A stretch of DNA of 64,000 bases. Origin: Niastella soli (lineage in GTDB: Bacteria; Bacteroidota; Bacteroidia; Chitinophagales; Chitinophagaceae). The translations under genes and the position numbers were made by a program. Location: assembly GCF_017742245.1 (NCBI RefSeq), contig NZ_JAGHKO010000006.1:124001-188000 (forward strand), in the 5' to 3' direction. The notes beneath the pieces are model-generated. The model saw nothing but the letters and a program-made list of their open reading frames with translations, did not search any database and had not been told where the DNA came from. Below are positions 8,254 through 18,087 of this stretch, piece by piece (positions within the stretch are counted from its first letter, which is position 1; each line of letters begins with the position of its first letter).

Positions 8254-8699
8254 ATGAAGAGTTGTATACCCTTTATGCTTTTATTTTTTGTGACCGGTTC
8301 AGTGTGTTTTTCTGCAAAGGGGCAATCGGCTGTATCTGTAAAAGCTGCTAAAATAGATAGTTCAGAAAAAGATGTAACAATTGTTTGCTTTCACCTTGCT
8401 GATACGATACCATCCGAATATCCGGATGGAGCGGGCGCGTGGTCTCGTTTCCTAGCCAAACATCTTAAATTTCCGGCTGCATATATGGATTCAGCAATTC
8501 ATGAAACGGTGGTTGTTCAGTTTGTAATAGGTCCTGATGGGAAAGTAACCGAGATAGAGGCCTTGAGTGGTCCTATGGAATTGAGGCAACAGCTATTGAT
8601 GTGATGAAAAGATCTCCTGACTGGAATCCTGCCGTGTACAAAGGCCACAAGGTTAAAAGCATAAAAAGACAGCCCTTCGTATTCTCAAATGTACCATAA
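8254..8699 (+). pseudogene. TonB-C-domain protein, frameshifted
   Basis: This is the upstream copy of a tandem pair. It shares with the gene at 8739 a signal peptide (VTGSVCFSAKGQ), the WSRFLAKHLKFPAAY block and the TonB C-terminal motif VVQFVIGPDGKVTEIEALSG. After ELRQ (about 8593) the frame runs into an early stop at 8604. One base down, the expected continuation (ATAIDVMKRSPDWNPAVYKG, ending FVFSNVP) is intact to a stop at 8699. Compared with the sister gene one G is missing. It is either an inactivated duplicate or a sequencing error. Confidence 0.8.
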
Positions 8700-8738
8700 T
8701 GGCTGTAGAGCATTTTATTTCAAATCCTGATTGAGTAT

Positions 8739-9173
8739 ATGAAAAGGCTGATAGCTGTTTTATATTTTGTGCCCGGTTCCTTATGTTTTTCTGCAAAAGG
8801 GCAATTAGCTGAGTCTATTGAAGCACCTGCCATTGATAGTGCCCGTGAAGAATACGTTGACTTTATTTATACTGAAGCTTTTGAGCCTGAATTTAGGGGT
8901 GGAAACGCAGCATGGCTTAAATTCCTTCAGCAAAATCTTAAGTATCCGCGTGCAGCCTGGAAAGCCAATATACAGGGGGTAGTAGTAGTTCAATTTGTAG
9001 TAAATGCTGATGGAAAGATCTCCGATATAGAAGCCCTGAGCGGGCCTGAGGAATTGAGGCAGGCTGCTATAGACGTAATAAAGAAATCGCCCCAATGGAT
9101 CCCAGTTAAAAACGTAAAAAGTACAAAAGGCATAAAAAAACAGCCCATCATTTTTCGGTTTAAAGAAAAATGA
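8739..9173 (+). CDS. Exported TonB C-terminal-domain protein
   Basis: The 144-aa protein has an N-terminal signal peptide ending near SAKGQ. A domain from about residue 45 matches the TonB C-terminal fold: FRGGNAAWLKFLQQNLKYP, VVVQFVVNADGKISDIEALS and KKSPQWIPVKN. Classical TonB has an inner-membrane anchor and a proline-rich spacer, and both are absent, so the protein is probably a free periplasmic TonB-like domain. A frameshifted paralogue precedes it, and a third, decayed relative lies at 39450-39896. Confidence 0.8.
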   Translation: MKRLIAVLYFVPGSLCFSAKGQLAESIEAPAIDSAREEYVDFIYTEAFEPEFRGGNAAWLKFLQQNLKYPRAAWKANIQGVVVVQFVVNADGKISDIEALSGPEELRQAAIDVIKKSPQWIPVKNVKSTKGIKKQPIIFRFKEK

Positions 9174-9227
9174 TGGGCTGTGTTCTTTCTGCGCTGCGTC
9201 TGCCTTTTGCTCTCGGAAGCCGAGAGC

Positions 9228-9300
9228 TATTGCCCATTGCCCATTGCTTTTTTCTCTCTGCCCTCTGCCCTCTGCCTTCTGCCCTTTGCCCTTTGCCTTT
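9228..9300. repeat. TGCCCTC/T heptamer repeat array
   Basis: A run of TTGCCCA, CTGCCCT, CTGCCTT and TTGCCCT heptamers fills the gap between convergent genes. The phase is nearly perfect at 7 bp over about 10 units. It is a low-complexity array that could expand and contract by slippage, and it also places a pyrimidine-rich tract at the end of both genes. Confidence 0.75.
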
Positions 9301-9304
9301 TGTA

Positions 9305-11686
9305 TTACTCCGTACGCAAACTTTTTACCGGGTTGGCCAGGGCTGCTTTAATGGCCTGAAAACTTACTGTGATCAGGGTAATGACCAGTGCACCTGCCGC
9401 AGATACCGCAAATACCCACCAGGAAATATCAGTTCTGAAATCATATTTCTGTAACCAGGTATGCATATAATAAAAGGCAATGGGGATCGCGATCAGGCAA
9501 GAAAGCCCCACCAGCAGAATAAAATCTTTAGAAAGTAATTGCCAGATACTCAACATGGAAGCACCCAGCACATTGCGAATGCCGATCTCTTTTACCCGTT
9601 GTTCGGCCATAAAAGAGGTTAATCCAAACAAACCAAGACAGGATATAAAGACAGCCAGCAATGCAAAGAAAGTAGCCAGTTTGCCGATCCGTTTTTCGTT
9701 ATCAAATTTTTCAGCGAACTGCTCATCGGCGAAGGTTGCTTTGAATGGAGTTGCAGGATCGTATCTCTTAAAGATGCTTTCAATTTTGGCCAGCGCTTTA
9801 CCAACGCTCCAGTTGGGGTTCATTTTCATAATGAACACATTCTGCTGGTCCGTTGAAATATGCCAGAAAGAGGCCCGCACGGGTTTATAAGGCGATTGTA
9901 CCAGCATATCTTCTACCACGCCGATCACTCTATAAGGTTTATTGTCCCAACGAATGATCTTGCCTATCGGGTCTTTCAACCCTATAAAGGCTACAGCCGA
10001 TTCATTTAAAATAAAAGCTAAGGAGTCAGAAGCAAACTGGCGGGAAAAGTCGCGGCCCTGTTTTACTTTCCAGCCTATTGTTTTACCATACTCATAGGTG
10101 GTGGCGTTGTTTGGGAAATCAACCGCAAAGTTGGGGTCCTTGCCCTCCCAATCAAAACCGCCATTGGTGTTCCATACCCCCGTGGTAGGACTGCCAGATT
10201 CTGCGATCTCTATCACCGCGCCAGAGTTTTTGAGATCAATTCGTAATGCTTCAAAGTGTTTATGTATTTCGTCAGAAACGTCGTGCGTGATCAAGCCATC
10301 GCGTACATACCCTATGGGTCGTTGCATACCCAGGTTGATCTGTTTATAAACTATAATGGTCCCAATGATCAGCACAATAGAAATGGTGAATTGGGTCACT
10401 ACCAACACCTTTCTTGGTAATGATGCATAACGGCCAACACGGTAGGTGCCTTTCAACACTTTAACCGGTTGAAAAGAAGAAAGGAACAAAGCGGGATACA
10501 AACCTGCCAGCAAACCAGTGAGCATGCTTAAGCCAATGCCTATCAACCAGAAGAGAGGACTGCTCCAGGGAATGGCCATCTTTTTATCAGCGACCGAATT
10601 GAAGAACGGCATAATGAGGCTTGCCAATAATATAGAGAATACAAAAGCGATCACGGCAGTTAGTACCGACTCACTAAAGAATTGTACGATCAGTTGTTTT
10701 CTGTTTGATCCAATAGTTTTTCTGACCCCTACTTCTTTGGCTCTTTTTTCAGACCGCGCCGTGCTCAGGTTCATAAAGTTGATGCAGGCCAGCAATAATA
10801 CAAATATGCCAATGATGCCAAACAGCCATACCGTTTCAATACGTCCACCTGTATTAATACCGCCTTTGAAATCGGCGTAGAGATGCCATTTACGCATGGG
10901 ATGAAGAAATACAATAGGTTTATACCGCTTTTCTTCATTTCCTAATTTGTTCAGCTTTACATTGCGAATGCGGGCAGATAATTTTTCAATATCCACATTG
11001 TCGGCTACCTGGGCATAGGTTTGGGTGAAGTTACTCCCCCAAGGGCTATCCATTTGTTTTATCCATTGGTTCTGGCTCAGGTATAATTGCCAGGGAAAAA
11101 TGATGGTCAATTCCCGAAAAGTGGTATTGTTGGGCAGGTCTTCATACACCCCCGTAACCTTTACGTTCGTTTTATTATCGGCGCGGATCACTTTGCCGAT
11201 CGGATTCTCCTTTCCAAAGATAGCGGTGGCCACAGATTGCGAAAGCAGAATGGAATTCATTTCCTGCAACCCGTCTTTTGAACCGGCCAGCATTTTCAGC
11301 CCCAGCATATCAACTACCTGTGGTTCAAAATAACTGCCCGGTTTTAGAAATAGTTTGTCGCCGTAGGCAAGGCCATGATTATAGTTCCAGGAGGCCTGAA
11401 TGACATATTTAAACCCATTGCCGTACGTGCGCCTGATCTCCTCAGCCATTACATACGGATTGGCTACCTGTGATTCATATTTACCATTAAAAAGCTGGTG
11501 TTGCATCACCTGTACAATGCGATCGTAATTCTTATGATAGGAGTCAAAGCTTACTTCATCATTTATCCAAAGAGCAATGAGAATGGTTACTGCCATGCCA
11601 ACTGCCAGACCACTAATGTTGATAATGGAAGAAGTTCTGTTCTTGAAAAGATTACGCCAGGCTGTTTTTAAATAGTTGGTGAACAT
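9305..11686 (-). CDS. FtsX/MacB-type ABC transporter permease
   Basis: The 793-aa protein has the layout of the large Bacteroidota permeases. It has an N-terminal helix (about 20-42), a MacB-like periplasmic domain, and three helices around 285-420 with the FtsX motif RSEKRAKEVGVRKTIGSNRK. A second periplasmic domain follows, then a final FtsX domain with EQRVKEIGIRNVLGASMLSI near the C-terminus. It would pair with a separate ATPase not present here. Such proteins export peptides or lipids or act as mechanotransmission machines, and the substrate is unknown. The start MFTNYLKTAWRNLFKNRTSS is the family norm. Confidence 0.92.
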   Translation of the reverse strand: MFTNYLKTAWRNLFKNRTSSIINISGLAVGMAVTILIALWINDEVSFDSYHKNYDRIVQVMQHQLFNGKYESQVANPYVMAEEIRRTYGNGFKYVIQASWNYNHGLAYGDKLFLKPGSYFEPQVVDMLGLKMLAGSKDGLQEMNSILLSQSVATAIFGKENPIGKVIRADNKTNVKVTGVYEDLPNNTTFRELTIIFPWQLYLSQNQWIKQMDSPWGSNFTQTYAQVADNVDIEKLSARIRNVKLNKLGNEEKRYKPIVFLHPMRKWHLYADFKGGINTGGRIETVWLFGIIGIFVLLLACINFMNLSTARSEKRAKEVGVRKTIGSNRKQLIVQFFSESVLTAVIAFVFSILLASLIMPFFNSVADKKMAIPWSSPLFWLIGIGLSMLTGLLAGLYPALFLSSFQPVKVLKGTYRVGRYASLPRKVLVVTQFTISIVLIIGTIIVYKQINLGMQRPIGYVRDGLITHDVSDEIHKHFEALRIDLKNSGAVIEIAESGSPTTGVWNTNGGFDWEGKDPNFAVDFPNNATTYEYGKTIGWKVKQGRDFSRQFASDSLAFILNESAVAFIGLKDPIGKIIRWDNKPYRVIGVVEDMLVQSPYKPVRASFWHISTDQQNVFIMKMNPNWSVGKALAKIESIFKRYDPATPFKATFADEQFAEKFDNEKRIGKLATFFALLAVFISCLGLFGLTSFMAEQRVKEIGIRNVLGASMLSIWQLLSKDFILLVGLSCLIAIPIAFYYMHTWLQKYDFRTDISWWVFAVSAAGALVITLITVSFQAIKAALANPVKSLRTE

Positions 11687-12019
11687 AGTCTTGGTATTGA
11701 TGAGGTAAATACGAAATAGGTGCCAGTTTGTAATATCGTAAAAATAAACAGGTTAGAAGGTATTAATGGTTTTTGCCGTCCGGTTTTGATACACAGGTAT
11801 GAACGGTTTCAATACAATCCCCATAAGCTGGTTAGGGAACATGAAAATAACGGACAGGTTGATACTTTACTTAATATATAACCGAAACTGGTTTAATGAG
11901 TCTTATGAGCCGAAAACGTTTGCATTGATAACTTGTTCACATTTAACAGGCCGGGGTATATTTTATCTAATTTAGGCATGCTAACTAGATATGTTTAACT
12001 ATTAAAATCGTGCCCTCAA
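11687..12019. other. Divergent intergenic region
   Basis: This 333-bp AT-rich gap separates the permease from the ThuA-type gene and should carry both promoters. I see no clear TAnnTTTG box and no repeat or open frame. A GTTTGCATTGATAACTTGTT stretch near 11917-11936 may contain a -33 TTG for the downstream gene, but that is weak. Confidence 0.35.
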
Positions 12020-13921
12020 ATGAAGATCACCAAGCTACGAAAGCAGCTAGTGCTTTCTATGTCTATTCTCATGCTGTTACTATCAGCAGTATTAAGTGCA
12101 ACCGCACAAACACCCAGGTTCAAGGTAATTGCCTTTTACAATGGCACCTGGGATGCAGCCCACATCAATTTCGTACATGAAGCCAACCCCTGGTTCACCA
12201 ACCTGGCGGCCCAGAATGGTTTCTCTTACGAATCAACCAACAACTGGAACAACCTGAATGCTACCTTCCTGAAGAACTACCAGGTAGTGCTTTTTTTGGA
12301 TGATGCGCCTACAGGCGCTGCCCAACGCGCCGCTTTCCAGCAATACATGGATAATGGCGGTGGCTGGATGGGCTTCCACGTTAGTGCGTATACCGATAAC
12401 TCCGCTGGCTGGAGCTGGTATTACAACACCTTCCTGGGCTCTGGTAATTTCAGAAGCAACACCTGGGGACCAACCACGGCGGTGTTGAAATGTGAAGACC
12501 GCACCCATCCCAGCACTTTGCGCCTTCCTACTACGTTTACTTCCTCTGTAAGCGAGTGGTATAGCTGGAACAATGACCTGCGCAACAACAGCAACATTAA
12601 AGTACTTTGCTCTGTTGATCCATCCAGCTTTCCTTTAGGCACCAGCCAGGTATGGACCAGCGGTTATTATCCCATCATCTGGACGAACAAGAATTACAAA
12701 ATGGTGTATGCCAACTTCGGGCATAACGCTATGAACTATTCTACCAATGTAGGATTGTCGTCAACTTTCGCCAGCGAAACACAAAACAAATTCATTCTCG
12801 ATGCATTGTTGTGGCTGGGTGGACAACCTGCGGGTCCGGCCCCTGCTGCTCCAATTCCCGGCACTGTACAAGCCGAGGGTTATACTAACATGAGTGGAAT
12901 TCAAACAGAAACTACGACTGATGCAGGCGGTGGTTCAAACGTAGGTTATATTGATGCCGGCGATTGGCTCGATTATAAAGTGAATGTACAAACAGCAGGT
13001 ACATACACGGTTCAATACCGCGTGGCCAGCCAAAGCGGTGGCGGCAGTATTCAATTGCAAAAAGATGCCACCATACTGGCTACTACGGCAGTACCAGCTA
13101 CCGGCGATTGGCAGGTTTGGACAACCATCACTGATAGTGTTGTGCTGGCTGCCGGCGAGCAAACAATAAGGATACAGGCGCCAGTTGGTGGTTATAATCT
13201 CAACTGGATCTCCTTTACTGCTAAAACTGTTACGCCTCCAACAAACCAGGCGCCAATTGGCCAGGTTATAACCCTGAAAGGTAACAATGGCTTTTATGTA
13301 AGTGGCGAGAATGGCACAAAAGCCATGACCTGTACCAGAACTGCCCCACAAACATGGGAACAGTTTACCGTGTTAGATGCCGGTAATGGTAAAGTGAACC
13401 TGCGCAGCATGGGACAATATATGTCATCAGAAAATGGTACCAAGGCCATTACCTGTAACCGGGCTGCCCCACAAGGCTGGGAAGTGTTTGACTGGATCGT
13501 GAATACAGATGGTACCATTTCACTGCGTGGTAACAATGGCTTCTACGTAAGCTCTGAAAATGGTGAAGAAGCAATGACCTGCAACCGGGCTACTATCGGT
13601 GGCTGGGAGAAATTTAATTTTGCAACGGTTACCTCAGGAGCAAGAGAGGTTACCACACAAAGCATTATTACAACGCCTGCGGTGAAGGATGCCTATCCCA
13701 ATCCGTTCACTACCCGGCTGTTTTACACACTGCCTGATAAATACAATGCGCATACGGTAACTGTCTATGATTTCTCTGGTAAGCAGATCCTGCACTATCA
13801 GGTCAATGGTAATCAGGGTACCTATTCACTCGATGGAAGCAGACTTCCTAAAGGAATGTATATCCTGGATATTTCAAGCGGCGATTATCATAAGAGAGTG
13901 AAAGTGCAAAAGGCGAAATAA
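12020..13921 (+). CDS. Secreted ThuA-like protein with CBM6 and T9SS tail
   Basis: The 633-aa protein has a signal peptide (about 1-30, ending SATAQ). A ThuA-like domain spans about 32-272, with FYNGTWDAAHINFVHEANPW and the GGGWMGFHVSAY block. A carbohydrate-binding module 6 lies at about 280-400 (GTVQAEGYTNMSG, DAGDWLDYKVNV). Three fascin-like units follow at ~412-545, each with a YVSxENG motif followed by CNRA. The C-terminal T9SS sorting domain (KDAYPNPFTTRLFYTLPDKY, ending RVKVQKAK) closes the protein. It is probably secreted or surface-held and acts on or binds polysaccharide. ThuA-like domains in such proteins have no settled activity. A terminator follows. Confidence 0.88.
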   Translation: MKITKLRKQLVLSMSILMLLLSAVLSATAQTPRFKVIAFYNGTWDAAHINFVHEANPWFTNLAAQNGFSYESTNNWNNLNATFLKNYQVVLFLDDAPTGAAQRAAFQQYMDNGGGWMGFHVSAYTDNSAGWSWYYNTFLGSGNFRSNTWGPTTAVLKCEDRTHPSTLRLPTTFTSSVSEWYSWNNDLRNNSNIKVLCSVDPSSFPLGTSQVWTSGYYPIIWTNKNYKMVYANFGHNAMNYSTNVGLSSTFASETQNKFILDALLWLGGQPAGPAPAAPIPGTVQAEGYTNMSGIQTETTTDAGGGSNVGYIDAGDWLDYKVNVQTAGTYTVQYRVASQSGGGSIQLQKDATILATTAVPATGDWQVWTTITDSVVLAAGEQTIRIQAPVGGYNLNWISFTAKTVTPPTNQAPIGQVITLKGNNGFYVSGENGTKAMTCTRTAPQTWEQFTVLDAGNGKVNLRSMGQYMSSENGTKAITCNRAAPQGWEVFDWIVNTDGTISLRGNNGFYVSSENGEEAMTCNRATIGGWEKFNFATVTSGAREVTTQSIITTPAVKDAYPNPFTTRLFYTLPDKYNAHTVTVYDFSGKQILHYQVNGNQGTYSLDGSRLPKGMYILDISSGDYHKRVKVQKAK

Positions 13922-13944
13922 ATTATAGTTGGTTATAATAAGTA

Positions 13945-13981
13945 TGGGCTCCCCGATAAACTCGGGGAGCCTTTTTTTTAG
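13945..13981 (+). terminator. Rho-independent terminator
   Basis: Arms GGCTCCCCGA and TCGGGGAGCC enclose TAAAC and are followed by TTTTTTT. It lies 25 bp after the stop of the ThuA-type gene. Confidence 0.92.
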
Positions 13982-14135
13982 GTTTAGCGGATGAATTCCT
14001 TCAAATTAATGAAAACGGTTACAATTTTAATTTGCCTTATTGTAAGCATGGGTAAAGGGAATAATTTAAATTTAATGATGAAATCGGTTGCATTATAAAT
14101 TACCATTATTCATTAACGATCAAACCACGCTTGCT

Positions 14136-16838
14136 ATGAAAAGAATTTTAGCTGCTATGCAGGTAAGGATCACTATTGCCTGCCTTTTACTGATCTTTAT
14201 TTCGCTGCGATCAAAGGCCCAGGTGCCGCTTGTGTACCCGGTTGAAAATACGGGTGCCGGTTATCCACTCCCGCCATTGCCTACCGTTGATCAGTTGTCT
14301 GCCATTGCACCTTTGCCTGACCCGTTTATGTGGTCGAATGGAAGCGGGCGTTCAACCAGTTTCGCCGACTGGGCTCGCCGGCGCAGTGAAATAAAGGCAG
14401 AAATTGAAAACTATGAAATAGGGCCCAAACCGAATAAACCCGATACCATTTCAGCCTCCTGGATTCCCGGGGCTACACCCTCCTCCGGTACGCTACAGGT
14501 TACTGTTACCGTAAACGGTCAAACGCTAACGCTGAGTTCGAATGTATCGCTTCCCTCGGGCGCTGGACCTTTCCCTGCAGTGATCGGGATGAACAGTTTG
14601 AACGGCAGTTTGCCTGCCGACGTTTTTATCAGCCGCAATATTGCGCGCATCACCTTTAGTCATAACCAGGTTACTACGTATCCCACACCATTGGCAACCG
14701 ATGCTTATTTCCGGTTGTACCCCAATTATAATCGTGATAACATAGGTCAGTACAGTGCCTGGGCCTGGGGCGTAAGCCGCATTATAGATGGACTGGAACT
14801 GGTGCAGGCAAACCTGCCGATAGACCTGAAACACCTGGGGGTGACCGGTTGCTCGTATGCTGGTAAAATGGCTTTGTTCGCCGGAGCTTTCGATGAACGC
14901 ATTGCATTGACCATTGCGCAGGAATCGGGAGGGGGCGGTGCGCCGGCCTGGCGGGTTTCTGAAACATTGGGAGATGTAGAAAAATTAGGCGCTACCAGTC
15001 ATGAGTGGTTTAAAGAAAGTATGTTCCAGTTTGCAGGCACAAATGTATCGAAGTTGCCACACGACCATCATGAGCTGATGGCCATGGTGGCGCCCAGGGC
15101 ATTGCTGGTTACCGGGAACACAGATTTTACCTGGCTGGCTAACCCTTCCTGTTATGTATCGGCACGGGCAGCTCAGGAAGTTTGGAAAACATTTGGGGTG
15201 AGCGACCGGTTTGGGTTTTATATCGACGGTGGGCATAATCATTGTGCCATTCCAGATGCGCAGCGCCCGGCTATTGAAGCATTTATTGAAAAATTCCTGC
15301 TGGGCAATACCAATGCTAATACGGCCATTGCCGTGAATCCGTATCCCGATATGGATTATCAGCGCTGGTATAAATGGTGGGGGACGGGAAACCCTGAATT
15401 ACCAGCAGAACCGGTGGGCATCAAAATTTGGATGGAACCGGAATGTGCTATTGTTGGGACCGATTGGCAGGTAGTAGCCGATACCGCTGCCTCGAATGGC
15501 AGGTATGTAGTGGTGAATGGTTTAAATAGTACGGCTGCTGCGCCTGCCGGCGCTACGGGTGCTATCGTTTTACCATTTACTATCGACAGCGCTGCTGCTT
15601 ATAATGTAATGGCCAGGCTTAATTGTCTCACCGCCAATGATGATAGTTACTGGATCAAATTTGATAATGGTGCCTTTGTAACGGTGAACAACCTGGCCAC
15701 ATCCGGATGGATGTGGATGCGCCTGACAAGCGCCAACCTTACAGTAGGGCAGCATACGCTTACCATTGCCTATCGCGAAGATGGCGCGAAGCTGGATAAA
15801 GTGTTACTGACCACCTCAAGCGGCGCTATTAACGGCAAGGGAACGCAGGGGAGTAATTGCGGTCAGCAGCCTGTAATAATCCACGATCAGGCTTTTAGTG
15901 TTACTGAAAATGCTAATAACAATGCGGTGGTTGCACAGGTTGCAGCCGCCGACCCCGATGCCGATTCGGAGTTTCAAAACTGGGCGATCACCGGCGGTAC
16001 CGGCGTTTCCGCATTTGCCATTGACGCCCCTACAGGGAAGGTAATAGTAAAAGACAGCACCTTGCTTGATTTTGATTCACCCACACGAAGCTATACGCTT
16101 ACCCTGACCGTAACAGATGGGTATAATAAAAGTGCGGAAGAGACCATTGCACTCAATGTTGCCAATGTAAACGACAATGCCCCGGTAATTCCCACGGGTA
16201 TCAGTTTTGCGCTGGATGGTGGCGCCTGTAATGAGCCAGGTACAATGAAGGCTACCGATGCCGACGATACCAATGATCCCGGGTTTACTACTTATCACTG
16301 GCAATTAGTAGGGGGAACTGGTGCTGCCATCTTTGCTCTTAATGAAGCCACTGGTAAAATAACGATCGCAGATCTGGGACTGGCTGATCTAACCCATGAC
16401 AGTTACACGTTGTTAACTACGGTAAGTGATGGCTTGTATACCACGTTGCCGCAAACGGTAACGGTTACCATGCCAGGCAAAATAAAGATCTGCCACAATG
16501 GGAACGGCATAACCACTTCCAGGCTGGCTGCCATTGCCCACATCAGACATGGTGATTGTATTGGTGCCTGCGCTCCAGGTCCTGATTACCCGGCATTTAA
16601 AGTTACCGGCAATCCCAATCCTTCCAATAGCAGTTTTTTGATCACCATTAAAAATGGGCGTCCCACTGAAGCGGTAAGTATGAAGGTGTACAATGCGGTG
16701 GGCGGTTTTATTGAGCAGCGGCAAAACCTGCAAACCGGTCAGTCGTTCCGTATAGGGCAGAACTACCAGTTACGCTTGTATTATTTGGAGTTTACCCAGG
16801 GGCTTGATAAAGAAGTATTGTTGTTGCTGAAGTTATAA
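14136..16838 (+). CDS. CE15-like glucuronoyl esterase with CBM and cadherin repeats
   Basis: The start at 14136 (MKRILAAM) gives a 900-aa protein with a signal peptide ending near SKAQ. An alpha/beta-hydrolase of the CE15 family covers about 45-405: GVTGCSYAGKMALFAGAFDE carries the nucleophile Ser240, ESGGGG follows, and GGHNHCAIP holds the catalytic His. CE15 enzymes cut ester bonds between glucuronic acid on xylan and lignin alcohols. Next come a carbohydrate-binding-like domain (~425-570) and two cadherin-like repeats (~590-790). A KICHNGNG...HGDCIGAC motif and a T9SS-type C-terminal domain complete it. With its neighbour it suggests plant cell-wall breakdown outside the cell. A terminator follows. 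Confidence 0.87.
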   Translation: MKRILAAMQVRITIACLLLIFISLRSKAQVPLVYPVENTGAGYPLPPLPTVDQLSAIAPLPDPFMWSNGSGRSTSFADWARRRSEIKAEIENYEIGPKPNKPDTISASWIPGATPSSGTLQVTVTVNGQTLTLSSNVSLPSGAGPFPAVIGMNSLNGSLPADVFISRNIARITFSHNQVTTYPTPLATDAYFRLYPNYNRDNIGQYSAWAWGVSRIIDGLELVQANLPIDLKHLGVTGCSYAGKMALFAGAFDERIALTIAQESGGGGAPAWRVSETLGDVEKLGATSHEWFKESMFQFAGTNVSKLPHDHHELMAMVAPRALLVTGNTDFTWLANPSCYVSARAAQEVWKTFGVSDRFGFYIDGGHNHCAIPDAQRPAIEAFIEKFLLGNTNANTAIAVNPYPDMDYQRWYKWWGTGNPELPAEPVGIKIWMEPECAIVGTDWQVVADTAASNGRYVVVNGLNSTAAAPAGATGAIVLPFTIDSAAAYNVMARLNCLTANDDSYWIKFDNGAFVTVNNLATSGWMWMRLTSANLTVGQHTLTIAYREDGAKLDKVLLTTSSGAINGKGTQGSNCGQQPVIIHDQAFSVTENANNNAVVAQVAAADPDADSEFQNWAITGGTGVSAFAIDAPTGKVIVKDSTLLDFDSPTRSYTLTLTVTDGYNKSAEETIALNVANVNDNAPVIPTGISFALDGGACNEPGTMKATDADDTNDPGFTTYHWQLVGGTGAAIFALNEATGKITIADLGLADLTHDSYTLLTTVSDGLYTTLPQTVTVTMPGKIKICHNGNGITTSRLAAIAHIRHGDCIGACAPGPDYPAFKVTGNPNPSNSSFLITIKNGRPTEAVSMKVYNAVGGFIEQRQNLQTGQSFRIGQNYQLRLYYLEFTQGLDKEVLLLLKL

Positions 16839-16872
16839 TTAATTGCGTACCCTATGAATTGGGATATAGTGT

Positions 16873-16903
16873 AAAAAGCCTCGATGCATCGGGGTTTTTT
16901 TAT
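16873..16903 (+). terminator. Rho-independent terminator
   Basis: Stem AAAGCCTCGATG/CATCGGGGTTTTTTT lies 36 bp after the esterase stop. The T-run is on the plus strand, and the convergent gene ends 7 bp further on. Confidence 0.8.
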
Positions 16904-16909
16904 GTCCGT

Positions 16910-17380
16910 TTAGCGGGTGGGTGATCCTGGAGGTTGTTTGGCCAGATATTCAGTATTTAGGGATCTGCCTGTAGTTTTATCTTTTAATGCGGAGATAAAC
17001 TTTTTTCTTTCTGCCAGTTCTACAAAGAAATAATAGGAGTCGTATTGAATGATGTCGTAAAGTTTCCGGCTATTTTCGTTTTTCAGTTCCAGCATGCGGT
17101 TGTTAAAGATACTCCAGGTACCCTGGCCTATCTTTGTTTTGCTCACACAGGTGAAATCATATTTCTTATAACTCATATTGGGGTCCAGACGAACGATAAG
17201 ACCTGTAAAAGTACAATTGATCATAAGTTCTCCGGTAATAAAGCTCTCCGAGATGGTATCTATAAATTTCACCCCTGGTATTTTTCGATACGAGTCAATG
17301 GATACCGGTTCTTCTGTTTGAGTGTACCCAGCATATGCAATCGAAATAGATATCAATAATAATATGAGTTTGTATTTCAT
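16910..17380 (-). CDS. Exported hypothetical protein
   Basis: Starting at the Met codon at 17380 (MKYKLILLLISISIAYAGYT) gives 156 aa with a clear signal peptide. The mature part holds EPVSIDSYRKIPGVKFIDTI and a beta-rich region with KKYDFTCVSKTKIGQGTWSI, resembling small lipocalin-like or DUF-type Bacteroidota periplasmic proteins. I cannot name a family. It lies between the esterase and the Lrp gene and is convergent with the former. Confidence 0.65.
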   Translation of the reverse strand: MKYKLILLLISISIAYAGYTQTEEPVSIDSYRKIPGVKFIDTISESFITGELMINCTFTGLIVRLDPNMSYKKYDFTCVSKTKIGQGTWSIFNNRMLELKNENSRKLYDIIQYDSYYFFVELAERKKFISALKDKTTGRSLNTEYLAKQPPGSPTR

Positions 17381-17438
17381 ATAGGGTGATACCAATTTAG
17401 GTCAAAAATCTCTAATTAAGTCATAAATGCAGCAAACG

Positions 17439-17915
17439 CTATAACGGCATATTAAGTGGATAAGCTGTCTCAGATTTTCCTTCCGAAAGCACAAAATAGG
17501 TTTGTACGGAACCGATGTTGGGAAGGGTAGCCAATTTATTCATCAGAAAGTCATTGTATTCCTTCATATCACGAATAGCAATTTTAAGAAGAAAGTCGAA
17601 GTTACCGGTAAGCCGATAACATTCCATTACCTCCTTAAACTTAACGCTTTTTTGTTCAAAGTTGCGAAGCGCTGTTTGTGAATGTTCACGTAATTGAATA
17701 CTGGTAAAAGCGATCAGACTTTTTCCTACCTTATCCCTGTCCAGTATTGCTACATATCGTTTTATATAACCAGCCTCTTCCAGTTTTTTTATTCGGACCG
17801 AAACGGGAGTGATGGTCAGTCCTAATTTATCGGCCAGCTCTTTGGTGGTTACGCGGGCATCGTGTTGCAATAGGTCCAGGATCTGGGTGTCTATCTGATC
17901 AAGGCGGTCTTCCAT
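17439..17915 (-). CDS. Lrp/AsnC-family regulator
   Basis: The 158-aa protein has an N-terminal winged helix-turn-helix (IDTQILDLLQHDARVTTKEL, then KLGLTITPVSVRIKKLEEAG) and a C-terminal RAM/AsnC ligand-binding domain with CYRLTGNFDFLLKI. Lrp-type proteins form dimers to octamers and respond to amino acids. It is divergent from the histidine decarboxylase gene with a 172-bp gap, the common arrangement for a local regulator of an amino-acid enzyme. Histidine or a related amino acid as effector is inference. Confidence 0.93.
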   Translation of the reverse strand: MEDRLDQIDTQILDLLQHDARVTTKELADKLGLTITPVSVRIKKLEEAGYIKRYVAILDRDKVGKSLIAFTSIQLREHSQTALRNFEQKSVKFKEVMECYRLTGNFDFLLKIAIRDMKEYNDFLMNKLATLPNIGSVQTYFVLSEGKSETAYPLNMPL

Positions 17916-18087
17916 ATAATAGTTTTTTTTGCTTTGAATAAGCGAATTAAAGCAGTGAAAACATATAAGTTCTACTTAAACGAACTAAAAATAGTTGTTT
18001 TTGCTAAATAGTATGCTTCTATTGCAATTTAATTCTATTTATTACACCTTTGCCTAGATTTTATTGCACACAGACAAAACAAACTAC

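Noticed and set aside
8805-9095. 96-codon minus-strand frame opposite the TonB-like gene
   Set aside because: It is a shadow of the coding frame on the other strand, which has the clear domain match.
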